From NCBI RefSeq assembly GCF_950295315.1, contig NC_080172.1, forward strand, positions 113,512,267 through 113,576,266: a DNA stretch of 64,000 nt, given 5' to 3'. Source of the stretch: Erinaceus europaeus (Eukaryota; Chordata; Mammalia; Eulipotyphla; Erinaceidae). The position numbers were made by a program, and so were the translations under genes. The notes under the pieces were generated by a model that searched no databases, had not been told where the DNA came from, and saw only the letters and a list, made by a program, of their open reading frames with translations. Positions 29,753 to 40,796 of this stretch are shown here, piece after piece. Within the stretch, counting starts at the first letter, position 1. Each line of letters begins with the position of its first letter.

Positions 29753-30350
29753 GGATAAGAATTAACTTATAATTCAGCCATATTTATAGAACACAAAAGG
29801 GTAAAAACCAAATAAGACATTAGGAATTTGAATCTAGATGATTACTAAAATTAACACATTTTAACTGAGGTGTCTTACTCTGGAAATACTAGGCTGGTGC
29901 TTATTATCAATGGAACACAAAACATTAATTGACTGATTGATTAAAGGGAAAGTGGTAACATGACTATGGTATTGAATAGGTGCTCAGTATACTTCAACAT
30001 TTTTAAATGATTTTTGAATAAAAGAAAATGTTCTTTTCCAAACTGAAAATAGATAAAAATTTCCTCAACCTGAAAAATTACTAACTTGAAGGCAACTTCT
30101 TTGATGAGTAGTGAATTATAGAAGTTTTCACAGAACAAGAAAAGAATGCCTGCCTTTATGAACACTATTTAATATAATACAGGAATTCTTTGCCAACACA
30201 AAACAACAGGAAAAGAGGAAGGCCACATGTAAGAATTACAAAGTTGAGCATGCGATTTTCATTATTTGTAAAAGTTATGACTTCCTATGTAGGAGGTCTA
30301 AGACACACAAAAATTTTCAGACTAAAAAGAGACTTTTAAAAGTCATTGGG
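29753..30350. other. No recognisable feature, AT-rich
   Basis: AT-rich sequence without a repeat family that I can name. Confidence 0.45.
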
Positions 30351-30352
30351 CA

Positions 30353-30650
30353 TCGAACTGGAAGATGGCACAGTGGATTAAGAGTTGAACTCTTAAATAT
30401 AAGGTCATAAGTCTGATATCTCTCTTTAATTTTGTATTGTCTTTATTTATTTATTGGATAGAGACAGCCAGAAATAAAGAGGGAAGGTGGTGATAGAGAG
30501 GGAGAGAGACAGAGAGACACTTTGCAGTCCTGCTTCACCACTTGCAAAGGTGGGGTCTAGGAGCCTGACCCAGGTCCTTATGAATTGTGATATGTGTGCT
30601 CAGCCAGGTGCACCTCTCCCCCACCTCATAAATAAATCCTTGAAAGAAGA
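30353..30650. mobile_element. SINE class T (+) split by SINE class G (-)
   Basis: The class T head (ctggaagatggcacagtgga, aaggtcataagtctgat) stops near 30425. An antisense class G SINE follows to about 30620 (ttgtattgtctttatttatt, agtcctgcttcaccacttgc, gctcagccaggtgcacc). The class T tail then resumes (cacctcataaataaatcctt). Confidence 0.72.
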
Positions 30651-30779
30651 TTGTTTTAGAAAGGACCCACGTTAAAAAATGAATTAACTTCTTAAGAAAT
30701 CATGCACACATATTATAAAAAACAACAGAAAGAAACCTGTTGACAACAGTAACACAATTAATGAGGTGGTATTAATAAT

Positions 30780-30900
30780 TGCTAGCAAGTATTCAGCTTT
30801 TATAACTGTTCTAAGCATTTGCGTATCCTATCTTCTCTAGTTCTCATAACAAGTCCATCTTAATCTATGAATAAATATCATAAAATCCCTAGAATAACTT
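30780..30900 (-). repeat. MIR-like ancient SINE
   Basis: agtattcagcttttataact, ctgttctaagcatttgcgta and agttctcataacaagtccat follow the antisense MIR order (…GTTCTAAGCGCTTTACAT…CTCACAACAACC…). Weak. Confidence 0.4.
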
Positions 30901-31090
30901 CATAGACAAGATTGCATAGTAATATTGAAAGTCATAAATGACTCAAGCTAACAGAAATATATGCCTGATTGTTTGATGAGAAAATTCACCAGGTCAATGT
31001 CAGAAGTATTAATCCTCCCCATATTAATTCAGAAGCTCAATGCAGTTTCAGTTGTAGTCCTGATAGTTTTTTTTTTTAAAGAATTAAATT

Positions 31091-31296
31091 AGGGGCCAGG
31101 TGATGGCACGCCTGGTTCACATTATAGTTCCAAGGGACCTGGGTTCAAACCCTGGTCCCCACCTGCAAGGGGAAAGCTTCCAGAGTGGTGAAACAGGGCT
31201 GCAGATGTCTCTCTGTCTCTTTCCTTCTCTACCTCTCCCCTCCTCTCAATTTCTCTCTGTCTCTAACCAATAATAAGTAAATAAATTAAACAATTA
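31091..31296 (+). mobile_element. SINE, class G
   Basis: Head ggggccaggtgatggcacgc, a shortened segment before attatagttccaagggacct, B box gggttcaaaccctgg, body and caataataagtaaataaatt tail. Confidence 0.92.
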
Positions 31297-31314
31297 AACT
31301 TGACAAACTAATTC

Positions 31315-31579
31315 TTTTTTAAAAAACATTTATTTATTCCCTTTTGTTGCCCTTGTCTTATTCTTGGAGTTATTATTATCGGCATTGTTGGATAGGACAG
31401 GAGAAATGGAGAGAGGAAGGGAAGACAGAGAGGGGGAGAGAAAGACAGACACCTGCAGACCTGCTTCACCACTTATGAAGCGACTCCCCTGCAGGTGGGG
31501 AGCCGGGGGCTCGAACCGGGATCCTTATGCCAGTATTTGTGCTTTAAGCTTAACCCACTGTGCTACTGCCCAACTCCCT
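31315..31579 (-). mobile_element. SINE, class E, antisense
   Basis: tttatttattcccttttgtt, tcggcattgttggatagga, body, ggggctcgaaccgggatcct and the head complement actgcccaactccc. Approximate repeats acaaactaattct and acaaagtgattct flank it. Confidence 0.92.
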
Positions 31580-32400
31580 AACAAAGTGATTCTACCATTC
31601 ACCCAGAGGAGTGAGCATCTAAGGATAGCCAAAAAAAAAATAAATAAAATTCTGAAACAGAACAGGAAGAAAAGTCTCTGTTCTCCTAGTCCCCAGGACT
31701 AATGCTATCATCATGGAAGCTCTGTGTTGTTAATACAGAAATTAATTCTGGCATGGAAGAGTATAAAGGCCTCCCAGACAGGCACACAGATAAATAGAGA
31801 AGTGGCGTGCATGACAGTGACGGTAATGCCAGCTAACAGGGAGATTATGAGTGTTGGCCAATTTTACAAATGATGCTGAGACAATTAACATCTGACAGGA
31901 GGGGATAAAAATCAAGTCAAATTCTTACCTTGTACCAGGTACAAAAGCAAAAGCCAAATGATCCAACACATAGATACAAAACTAGGAAACTTTAGAAGCA
32001 AATGACACCCACCACTATGCTTAAGTGCCTAGACTAGGGAAGACATCCTTAGCAAAAATCCTTTAAGGTTTCTCTCTACCACCTCCCCCCATCTGAAAGA
32101 AAACTAATGGATTATATTTATTTCAACTACAAACCTTTTGTGAATGAAATTCAGTGTCAAATTATAAGCTGAAAGTAGATATAGGTAGCACATAACTGAA
32201 TTGATATCTAGCTCTATAAAGATTCAACAGGATATATAATTATAAGCAAGAAAAAGAAAAACCATCCATAGCAAAAGAAATGGGGGCAAAGTATAAACTG
32301 GCTAAGTCAGGGCAACAACAACAAAAGGGAGATTCCACCTCTTGTCCTGTGGGAACTGCATCTACCAGCAAGGAATCATTTCACAGGCTCAACAAGCCTC

Positions 32401-32654
32401 GCCTTGAAGACAGTATACAACACTGGTGATTAGGTGGAGAAAAGGGCTCTGCAGACACTACTTCTGGAAGGCTTATCTGCACAACTCTTGAGGAGTCATT
32501 TGACAGTACCTACTTGATATCTACTTAAGCTGAAAAAGTGCTCTCACTAAGTGACAACGACTTTGTTTTGGTGCTGAGAGACCCACATGTGCTAAAGGAG
32601 ACATCTATGAGATTATTCACCACAGTGCTGTTCTATACTCTGGGAAAGATAGCA
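32401..32654. other. No recognisable feature
   Basis: Possibly continuing old L1 sequence, but no landmark is seen. Confidence 0.35.
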
Positions 32655-32780
32655 GAACCTGATTATTTTTAACCCTGAGCAGTGCTCAGCTCTGGCTGTT
32701 GGTGGCTCTGAGGATCAAACCTGTGTCCTCTCCGTGCAATTCCTGTGCTTTCCTGCTGAATCTCGCCTTGGCCTAGCGAT
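32655..32780 (-). mobile_element. SINE, class T, antisense, partial
   Basis: accctgagcagtgctcagct, ctctgaggatcaaacctgtg and gcaattcctgtgctttcctg match the order of the antisense class T copy at 38881-39123. Confidence 0.6.
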
Positions 32781-32963
32781 TTGAACATCTGTAAATCGGA
32801 AGAAGATGGGCTCTGTTCATAATATAATTAAGTAGCATGGCTAAAAAAGAATGCATTCTAGAGAATTCTTAAAAATTTCATCATAACCCCAAACAACAAC
32901 TAAAAACTAATTGTGGGTAAAACCTGAGTGTGCTTTATATATGTGACATAGATGTTGTTGGTG

Positions 32964-33006
<43 letters not shown>
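32964..33006. repeat. (TG)n microsatellite
   Basis: About 21 uninterrupted TG units. Confidence 0.97.
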
Positions 33007-33009
<3 letters not shown>

Positions 33010-33017
33010 GGGAAATT

Positions 33018-33196
33018 CGGGGCCAAGTGGTGGCACAAGAACTCTGTTTCAATTCTCCGGTTCCCACCTGCAGAAGAAAAGTTTTGCGAATAGTGAAACA
33101 GTGCTGCTGCAGGTGTCTCTCTCCCTCTCTATCACTTTACCCTCTCAATTTCTGGCTGTCTCTATCCAAAAAATAAAAATTAAAAAAAAAACTTTA
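33018..33196 (+). mobile_element. SINE, class G, internal deletion in the head
   Basis: Head ggggccaagtggtggcacaa runs straight into gaactctgtttcaattctcc, so the segment between A and B boxes is shortened. Body and aaaaaataaaaattaaaa tail follow. The flanks aatagggaaa and aatagggaaa are alike. Confidence 0.85.
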
Positions 33197-33256
33197 AAAT
33201 AGGGAAAGTTGACTTGAGGAACATTGAATCAACTCCTAGAGAAGATATCAAGTTTC

Positions 33257-33565
33257 TTTTTTAAAAAAAATTTTTTAATTTTTTAAAAAATATTTATTTA
33301 TTTTCCCTTTTGTTGCCCTTTTTAAAAAATTGTTGTAGTTATTACTGATGTTGTTGTTGTTGGATAGGACAGAGAGAAATGGAGAGAGGAGGGGAAGACA
33401 GAGAGGGGGAGAGAAAGAGAGACACCTACAGACCTGCTTCACTGCCTGTGAAGCAACTCCCCTGCAGGTGGGGAGCTGGGACTTGAACCACCGTGACCCT
33501 TACTCCAGTCCTTGAGCTTTGCTCCATGTGCGCTTAACCCGCTGTGCTACTGCCCAACTTCTAGG
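33257..33565 (-). mobile_element. SINE, class E, antisense, with 11-bp TSD
   Basis: Long T/A-rich end, tttatttattttcccttttg, gttgttgttggataggacag, body, and the head complement actgcccaacttc. The perfect direct repeat tatcaagtttc is at 33246-33256 and 33566-33576. Confidence 0.94.
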
Positions 33566-33576
33566 TATCAAGTTTC

Positions 33577-34252
33577 ATTGTGCTGTCTGATGCCTGACAA
33601 TTTCTCATGTTATTGTAACAATGAGTGCACAAGAAAAGACCAAATGCTCAGTTTCCCTGCTAGGAGAGCTCCTCCTAGAATTATATGCCTTTATCCTTTT
33701 GAAAATATTTTTTATATTGCATTAAAGGTGACTAAGAAACAGTTTGTCTTTGTGTGTGTTTGGTAGGAATATGGCAACAGGTGTGAATACACTCATCTCT
33801 TTCTGAGACCTCCTGAATCTCATACACAAAACACTTTCAAACTCAAGACTTTGCCTACTGCTGCTCAGAACAGAACCAGGCTGTGTGTTGTCATAACAAC
33901 AAACACAATGACTTGAAATGCAGTTTCCTTCTCTTTCATACAAAACAGAATCACAGGATACTTTGTATTTGGATTTGAAACTATTGGAGTTCAAAGGTAA
34001 TATGAGAAATTGGCTGCATGCTCAGCAGAGAACAAAGTGTAAGGTTGACAAAAAGCATCTAAGCTAAGTATCACATACATTTTCAGACTATAAAGTTTTG
34101 ACACTTAAAATCCTTTTTAAATCTTAACAGTATTCTAAGAATAGTTTGATGTTGTGTTGGAGAGCCAATAGGTAAAAGAGGTGAAGTACCTTGACTTTAG
34201 ATTCCACTAGACCTGTTTCACTATTTTTTAACAGTGTAGAATATGTGAATGT
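33577..34252. other. No recognisable feature
   Basis: No clear repeat. The part about 34080-34200 may hold a very degraded MIR-type relic. Confidence 0.4.
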
Positions 34253-34254
34253 TT

Positions 34255-34738
34255 CTTACTGTGTGAGTCACGGCTTTCCCAAGAGACAGAGTCAATCAGA
34301 GGCACATAGATTTCATAGAAAGTGATTTATTTTATGGCCAGGTGGTGGTACAGCTGGTTGAGAGCATTTGCTACAATGTGTAAGGACCTGGGTTCAAACC
34401 CCCAGTCCCCATGGGCAGGGGAAAAGCTTCATAAGTGGTGAAATAATGCTGTAGGTGTCTTTCCCTATTCTGCTTTCCTCTCCATTTTTCTAAGTCTCTA
34501 TCCAATAAATAAGTTTTTTTTTTAAAGAAGGTTTATTATTAAAAGGAATTGGCTCCTTAAGTTATGGAAACTGATAATCCAAGATCTACAGATCTAAGTT
34601 GGCAAGAGCTTGAAAAGAGCCAAAAATTCAGTTTAAAGAAAGCTGAGCAGGAAAAATTTGCTAACAAGTCTTTTAGATCTTTTCAGGTCTTTAAGTGATT
34701 AAATGAGAAGCATTCACCAATCTGTGTATTGGATCTAT
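34255..34738. repeat. Ancient mammalian repeat split by a class G SINE
   Basis: tcccaagagacagagtcaat, gatttattt, (SINE), ggtttattattaaaaggaat, tggctccttaagttatgg and ctacagatctaagttggcaa follow a common old repeat ('cagagaaacagaaccaat ... tttattataaggaattggctcac ... gttatggaggctg') whose class I cannot name with certainty. The SINE at 34333-34530 interrupts it. Confidence 0.45.
34333..34530 (+). mobile_element. SINE, class G
   Basis: Head tggccaggtggtggtacagc, B box gggttcaaaccccc, body and ccaataaataag plus T/A-rich end. Confidence 0.92.
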
Positions 34739-34740
34739 AA

Positions 34741-35420
34741 TTTTTTATAAGTGAGTTAATAATGATTGATACAACTGTGGTAAAGAGAGTTAATAATTCC
34801 CATCACCAGATTTCTATATCTCATCCCCTCCATTAGAAACTTCCCTATTCTTTATACCTCTGAGATTATGAACCAGTGACCTTTACGGGGTGCAGAAGAT
34901 GGGTGGTCTGGCTTCTGTAATTGCTTCTCCACTGTACATGGGTACTGACAGGTGGATCATCCCCCCAGCCTGTTTCTATCTTTCCCTGGTGGGGCAGGAC
35001 TCTGGGGAGGTGAGACTTCGGAACACATCTGACCAGGGAGGTCAGGCTGACATCAAGGTAGCACCTGAAACTTGGTGGCTGAAAAGTATTAAGATATAAA
35101 ACATTCCATAATGATCCTGGGTCCAGATCCCCAGAGGGGTAAAGAATAGGAACTCTTCCAATGAAGGGGATGGCATGCAAAACTATGGTGGTGGGAACTG
35201 TGTGGAATTGTACCCCTCTTATCCTACAGTCATGTCGATCATTATTAAATCAATTTTAAAAAGTTACTGAGCAGAACAATGTGTTTAATAATCAGGAACC
35301 TAAAGGTAAAAAGCATGGCAGATGAAATTTGGGGTCTTCAAGTTGTAAAGTCTACTTAAGTATCTTCTAAGGGGCTCATGACTTTATTAATTTTATAACA
35401 TGAGTATAATTTTATTTATT
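34741..35420 (-). mobile_element. LINE-3U copy, antisense, with nested LINE-3U (+)
   Basis: The antisense arm runs 34741-35104 (gagttaataatgattgatac ... aacttggtggctgaaaag). A sense-oriented, 5'-truncated LINE-3U end is inserted at about 35105-35262 (tgatcctgggtccagatccc ... cgatcattattaaatcaatt). The antisense core then resumes (gcagaacaatgtgtttaata, atcaggaacctaaaggtaaa). One family member has landed inside another, head to head. Confidence 0.75.
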
Positions 35421-35424
35421 TTTA

Positions 35425-36324
35425 TTTTTTATTATGTGATTTTATTTATAAAATGAAAACATTGACAAAAACCATAGAATAAGAGGGGTATATTTCCACA
35501 CATTGCCCACTCCCAGAGCTCCATATCCATTCCCCTCCCATGATAGCTTTCCTATTCCTTATCCCTCTGGTAGTATGGACCCAGGGTCATTATGGGGTAT
35601 AGAAGGTGGAAGGTCTGGCTTCTGTAATTGCTTCCCCACTGAACATGAGTGTTGGCAGGTCAATCCATACTCCCAGCCTGTCTTTCTCTGTCCCTAGTGG
35701 GATAGAAATCTGGGGAGGCAAAGCTCCAGGACACATTGTTGGCGTCATATGCCCAGGAAAAGCCCAGTTGGCATCATGGTAGCATCCGGAGACTGGTGGC
35801 TGAAGAGAGTTAAGATATAAAGGCAGAAAAAATTGTTGACTAATCACGAACCTAAAGGCAAGAATATTGCAGATGAAGATCGGGGTCTCCGATTTGGAAA
35901 AAGCTAGTAGGTCTGTTTTAGGTATATTCCAGAGTGCTCATGACTTTCCTAGTTTTTGCCTGAGTCTGACATCTGATATGCAGGTGGACCCAGTTTATGG
36001 TCTGGGGAGATAGTGTCATAGTTAGAAAATGGACTAGAAAGCTGGATCAGGGAAGAAAGGAAATCCCAAATATGGAGAAAGTATATAAATATTGTTAACT
36101 GTAAACACCACCAGTTTGGTCTGTGGTCCATATTCAGCACAGGAGCCTATGCAATTTTGACTGAGCCTAACAGCTAACACGCAGGTAGGCTAGCAGTATT
36201 GTCTGGGATGGTGATGTCAGAGTTGGGAATAGGACTAGAAAGCTGTGTCAGGGCAGAGAGTAGCTCCCAAATATGGGGAAAGTATATAAACACCATGAAG
36301 TATAAACCTCACTGGTCTGACAGA

Positions 36325-36382
<58 letters not shown>

Positions 36383-36440
36383 CTATTTAGCACAAGAGCC
36401 TGTGTAACCTCTGTGTACCTGTCTGCCTGAGCTTGCATTC
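35425..36440 (-). mobile_element. LINE-3U long copy, antisense, with duplicated core
   Basis: The arm runs from aaccatagaataagaggggt to about 35820, then the core. Within the core a unit of about 200 bases occurs twice, from about 35959 (cctgagtctgacatctgata) and from about 36160 (actgagcctaacagctaaca). Each unit includes the 'tcccaaatatgg...agtatataaa' block. The second contains the AT microsatellite. Confidence 0.8.
36327..36380. repeat. (AT)n microsatellite in the LINE-3U core
   Basis: About 27 AT units at the position homologous to the tract at 4009-4062. Confidence 0.97.
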
Positions 36441-36882
36441 CATGGTCACAATGGGAACAGTCTAGGATGCACTCATTTCAGAACCCATCTTTCCTGAGTG
36501 ACAGTGTATGTACCCAGGCTCCCTTTGGAGAGATGGGCAATTTCTATCACTATTGTTCTACAGTGAGGGCAATGTCCTATAGGGATCTATGGATTTTAAT
36601 ATTAATCTCATCCAAACATGCTCAGAGAAGCACTCTGAATAATATTTAGCCAAATATCTGCATATTACAAAGACCACACAAGCTGACAAAAATCTAACCA
36701 CCATACTGACCCTCTCTGGTATTTTCCACTGTCAAAGACACCTAGTGCTGGAAAGTTCATAGAATGAAAGAGCAAACAACTTTCTGCATGTGAAGATCAT
36801 GCTATGGATCACTGAGTTAAAATAAGGGCTTAGTTAACCTTTACTGTATGACTTTCTTCATTGAACTCAGAATGGACTAGTA
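36441..36882. other. No recognisable feature
   Basis: May be further LINE sequence upstream of the 3' core, but I have no second copy in the window to compare with. Confidence 0.4.
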
Positions 36883-36884
36883 TG

Positions 36885-37096
36885 GGCTTTGTCTTTTTTA
36901 TTTATTTGATTACTGGTTAGAGACAGAGAAGCATTGAGAGGAGAGTGGGAGATAGAGAAAGAGGCAGAGGGACACTTGCAGCCCTGCTTAACTACTTTTG
37001 AAGCTTCCACCCCCGCAGGTATGGACCAGGGGCTTGAACTGGGTCCCTGAACACTATAATGTGTGTGCTCAACCAGGTGTACCACCACCTGGCCCT
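36885..37096 (-). mobile_element. SINE, class G, antisense
   Basis: tatttgattactggttagag, purine run, tgcagccctgcttaactact, ggcttgaactgggtccctga and the head complement gtaccaccacctggccc. Confidence 0.92.
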
Positions 37097-37640
37097 TAAA
37101 TTTTATTTCCTTAATTCTCTGCCTTGTTCAATCTAGTTATGCTAGGCATGCATAGTGTCTCAGAAAGAGCTTTACTTGTTTTGTGCGTTATAAAAATAGC
37201 ATCTCCTAAAATGTATTCACTCAATACTAGATTACCTGTGAGCACCCCTGTTCTTGTATGTCACTGTAGAGATTCAGGTCTACCTGGCATACTCATTCTG
37301 TTAATGGACATTTGAGTCTTTAAAAAAAAATACTTTGAACACTACTCCTGTGACTGTTCTTGCCCCACTTACAGCTGGGAACCACTAGTACAATGAACTA
37401 TTTTGTTATGTGGTAACCAATTGCCTAAGGTTATAAGATGAACACCTTGCTCTTGTTGAATGAAGAAATAGTGAACAGATATCTTCCTAGGGCTCATTAA
37501 AAAGGTGCAAAGGAAGAATACCCAACAACGAATAAAAAATAAGAAGGAAAGAAGGATTCAATGCTGACTTAAACATGAACACAGTGCTATAGAAAAGGAT
37601 AAAGAATCAGTGCTATAAATATCAGAGTTAGAAGGAAAGT
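37097..37640. other. No recognisable feature
   Basis: No repeat or exon recognised. Confidence 0.45.
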
Positions 37641-37644
37641 CTCA

Positions 37645-37845
37645 AACAGGGTCTGGAATCAGACAGAGGTAGGTTCACACCTCCAACTTGCCTGCTGCCT
37701 GTCTGAGACCTTGAATCAGTTACTTGACCTTTCTCTATCCTGTGATTTTTGTCTCAAAGTGGAAATAATTAATCACATATCATTCCAGGTTGTACATACA
37801 AAGGAATGTGTAAAGCGAGTACTATACAAGTGATGTTCTGTTTTG
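37645..37845 (+). repeat. MIR-like ancient SINE
   Basis: gggtctggaatcagacagag, gaccttgaatcagttacttg, acctttctctatcctgtgat and gtgtaaagcgagtactatac follow MIR order (TCTGGAGCCAGACTG...TGACCTTGGGCAAGTTACTTAACCTCTCT...GTAAAGCGCTTAG). Confidence 0.65.
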
Positions 37846-37849
37846 CCCT

Positions 37850-38515
37850 TCCCCCAAATAATCATGGTTTTAAAAGCTAAAGAAATAGGCATAGGATAGA
37901 TTGGCCAAGGTTTATGGTAGGTCTTAACTCACAAGTGGTCTCTTATTCTTATTTATAGAAGTCCTAGAAAAATGTGTTATAATACTTTCAAAATAAGAAA
38001 ATTAATCGCTTTTAAAGACTTAATTATTTGATAGTCTATGTGGATTTACATTTCAGTTGAATTTATCATCGCTGTGGTAGCTGGAGGATGGGTTGTCAGA
38101 CTATAGTTAACAGCATACAGGGCCCCAGACTTCTCAAGAGCTGTCTTTGGCCATGGAGAAAAATAAAAATAACACTCTATTGGGAACCTAGTCACATGAT
38201 CTGATTGTTAGAACATGTGCATGATCTGTGTTAAAGCGTCTTCCTTAAATATTTAGAAAGTCAATGCCTTATTATGTGTGTGTTGTAGGCATTATGGAGT
38301 CATTCAGTCATCTGTAATTTTGGCATATTCCTTTAATTATCTGTTGGATTGGAAACTTGAAGAATTGTTATTGGGGTTGGTGCTAAAGAGAGGGACACAT
38401 TAGAGAACATTACTGCACCATCCTTTAAAACCAGAATGATGACCATTATCAAATAGACAGATAACCAAAAAAGGTAACTATACATCAATACCAACTCCTC
38501 TAATGAAGTGACATG
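37850..38515. other. No recognisable feature
   Basis: No repeat or exon recognised. Confidence 0.45.
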
Positions 38516-38518
38516 GGT

Positions 38519-38962
38519 AATAAACAGGAACCAAAAAGTAGGAATAGAGCAGATGAAAGTAGGAACTTTAGCGTGGAAGGAAGCTAGGAAATCTATTTTA
38601 GGAATATTCCTAGGAGCCTTTGTCATAGAACTCTTTGCTTGAGCTTGACAGTTATCATGAGGGTGGATGGGAAATATTGTCTTGGAAGATGGTTTCAGAG
38701 TGGAGAGTAGAATTAGACAGTAGACTTAGGGCAGAGAGTTGCTTTCAAACTTGGAAAAACATATATATATATTCAATTAACTGCCACAATGATCTAACCT
38801 GAGGCCCATATTCATCCATACTTAGCACTGGAGCCAAAACAATCTCTGAGTCCCTGCCAGACTGCTCACAGTCCATGTTTATCTTTTTCTTTATTTCCGT
38901 TTTTTTAATTTTTTTTTAATTTTATTTATTTTAATTTTGAGAGAGATGCAAAGAGAGAGACT

Positions 38963-39010
<48 letters not shown>

Positions 39011-39500
39011 CCAAAGCACTGCTCAGCTCTGCTTTATGGTGGTGTGGGGGACTGAACCTGGGATTTCGGAGCCTCAGGCATGAGAGTCTGTTTGCATATC
39101 CATTATGCTGTCTCCCCTGCCCTCATGTTTTTCATCTTACTGCATTTCAGCCACGAAGTTTCAGATGTTACTATGATTCCATCCTGACTTTCCTGGGCAG
39201 ACTACCTAACCAGTGTGTCCTGAAAATGCACAACTCCAGAGTCCTACCCCACTAGGAAAAGATAGAAATAGATTGGGGGTGTGGATCCACCTGCCATTGC
39301 CCATATCCAGTGGAGAAGGAATTACAGAAGTCAGAATTCTCACCTTATTCACCTAAAAAATACTTTTGGTTTACACTCCCAGAGGGATAAAGAATAAGGA
39401 AGCTTCCAATGGGGGGGATGGGACATGGAACTCTGATGAGGGGAACTTTATGGAATTATACCCCTATTACAATTTTACTCCTTATAATTTTAACAATTTA
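38519..39500 (+). mobile_element. LINE-3U copy with 5' inversion
   Basis: The 3' arm (39131-39500) is in sense orientation (ttactgcatttcagccacga ... aattaatcactaattta). The core before it (38519-38873) is antisense (taataaacaggaaccaaaaa ... gactgctcacagtccatg). The copy at 9530-10222 shows both parts in the same orientation, so this copy carries an inverted 5' segment, the classical product of twin priming. A class T SINE sits at the junction. Confidence 0.72.
38881..39123 (-). mobile_element. SINE, class T, antisense, with (GA)n and 7-bp TSD
   Basis: T/A-rich start, gagagagatgcaaagagaga, a (GA)n run at about 38968-39005, ggggactgaacctgggattt, gagcctcaggcatgagagtc and the head complement tatgctgtctcccctgcc. 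Flanks catgttt at 38874-38880 and 39124-39130. Confidence 0.85.
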
Positions 39501-39532
39501 AATTAATCACTAATTTAAAAATAAAACATTTA

Positions 39533-39832
39533 GGGAGTCGGGCAGTAGCACAGCAGTTTGCGCACACGTGGCGCAAAGTGCAAGGACTGGAATAAGGATC
39601 CCAGTTTAAGCCCCTGGCTGCCCACCTGCAGGGGGGTTGCTTCCCAAGTGGTGAAGCAGGTCTGCAGGTGTCTGTCTTCCTCTCCCCCCCTCTCTGTCTT
39701 CCCCTCCTCTCTCCATGTCTCTCTGTCCTATCCAACCACTATGACATCAACAGTAATCACAACAATAAAAAGGGGCCAAAAAAAGGGAATCAATCAATAA
39801 ATAATAAGAGATTTTAAAAACAAAATAAAATA
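39533..39832 (+). mobile_element. SINE, class E
   Basis: Head gggagtcgggcagtagcaca, B-box region cagtttaagcccc, body and a tail (acatcaacagtaatcacaac, GGGAATCAATCAATAAATAA). Confidence 0.93.
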
Positions 39833-39835
39833 AAA

Positions 39836-40256
39836 TGGAATTGGCTTGGGTATGACAGAAGACATTAGAAGCTGCAGTCTAGAAATGAGGTCACTAAGAA
39901 CATCACCCGAGGGGATGATGTTTATCTAATTAAAGACCAAGAATGGGGATGAGCTTGCTGTGGGAAGACACTGTGGGCAGATGCAGTTCTTTACATACAG
40001 GAAGATTATAATGTGTTTTAGGAAGTGCAGAATGAGCAAGTGTGGGTCGGGCATAGTGACGGGTAGGCAACTCTCCCACACAAACACTTTAGCAATACTT
40101 GGCAAAATATAAGAAGCATCATTTAAAATGTTCAGACAAGCTGCCAAGCAAGTAGGAAGTGTTTCTAGGGATCAGAAACAAATTAAGAAGAAAAAAAAGT
40201 CATCTTGGTGACATAGTAATTGGAGTACTTTTTGGCTTGGTTGGTATAATGGTTTA
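39836..40256. other. No recognisable feature
   Basis: No repeat or exon recognised. Confidence 0.45.
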
Positions 40257-40257
40257 G

Positions 40258-40540
40258 CCTTTCTTTCTTTTAAATTTTTTATATTTATTTTCTCTTTTGT
40301 TGCCCTTGTTGTAGTTATTGTTGTTATTGATGTCATCATTGTTAGATAGGACAGAGAGAAATGGAGAGAGGAGGGGAAGACAGAGAGGGGGAGAGAAAGA
40401 CAGACACCTGCAGACCTGCTTCACTGCCTGTAAAGCGACTCCCCTGCAGGTGGGGAGCCAGGGGCTCGAACCAGGATCCTTACGCTGGTCCTTGTGCTTC
40501 ACACCATGCACACTTAACCAACTGTGCTACCACCCGACTC

Positions 40541-40541
<1 letters not shown>
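40258..40541 (-). mobile_element. SINE, class E, antisense
   Basis: ttctcttttgttgcccttgt, gttagataggacagagagaa, ggggctcgaaccaggatcct and the head complement taccacccgactcc. It borders a TTTC/TTCC microsatellite. Confidence 0.94.
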
Positions 40542-40604
<63 letters not shown>

Positions 40605-40796
40605 TTTCCTTCCTTCCTTCCTTTCTTTCTTTCTTTTCTCTCTCCCTTCCTTCATTTATTCATTCCTCCTTTCCTTCCTTCTTTCCTTCCTTCCTTCCTC
40701 CCTCCCTTCCTTCCTTCCTCCCTCCCTCCCTTCCTTCCTTCCTTCCTTCCTTCTTTCCTTCCTTCCTTCCTTCCTTCTTTCTTTTCTTCCTTTCTG
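40542..40796. repeat. (TTTC)n/(TTCC)n/(CCCT)n complex microsatellite
   Basis: About 255 bases of pyrimidine-only tetranucleotides, with TTTC first and mixed TTCC and CCTC units later. The 161-224 codon frames over this stretch are repeat artefacts (Phe/Leu/Ser/Pro runs). Confidence 0.97.

Larger units (their letters stand above)
30950..32400 (+). pseudogene. Old L1 ORF2 remnant, split by two SINEs
   Basis: The recognisable L1 order is: attaatcctccccatattaa with agctcaatgcagtttcagt (30995-31060), gatagccaaaaaaaaaataa with tctgaaacagaacagg (31625-31670), a 'tggccaattttacaaatgatgctg' region (31855-31880) and ccaacacatagatacaaaac with aactttagaagcaaatgaca (31965-32010). SINEs interrupt it at 31091-31296 and 31315-31579. 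No frame survives. Confidence 0.55.

Noticed and set aside
35590..35847. Similar minus-strand frames in several LINE-3U copies (for example also 52584-52844), suggesting a conserved protein
   Set aside because: They are similar because the DNA copies are related. Frames are interrupted at different places and have no start in common.
38519..39500. DNA transposon with inverted-repeat arms of about 380 bp
   Set aside because: The copy at 9530-10222 has core and arm in one orientation, and related insertions have A-rich ends and 9-15 bp duplications. A twin-primed LINE inversion is the simpler explanation.
40542..40796. Regular short repeats that might suggest a CRISPR-like array
   Set aside because: Units are simple tetranucleotides without spacers, in mammalian DNA.
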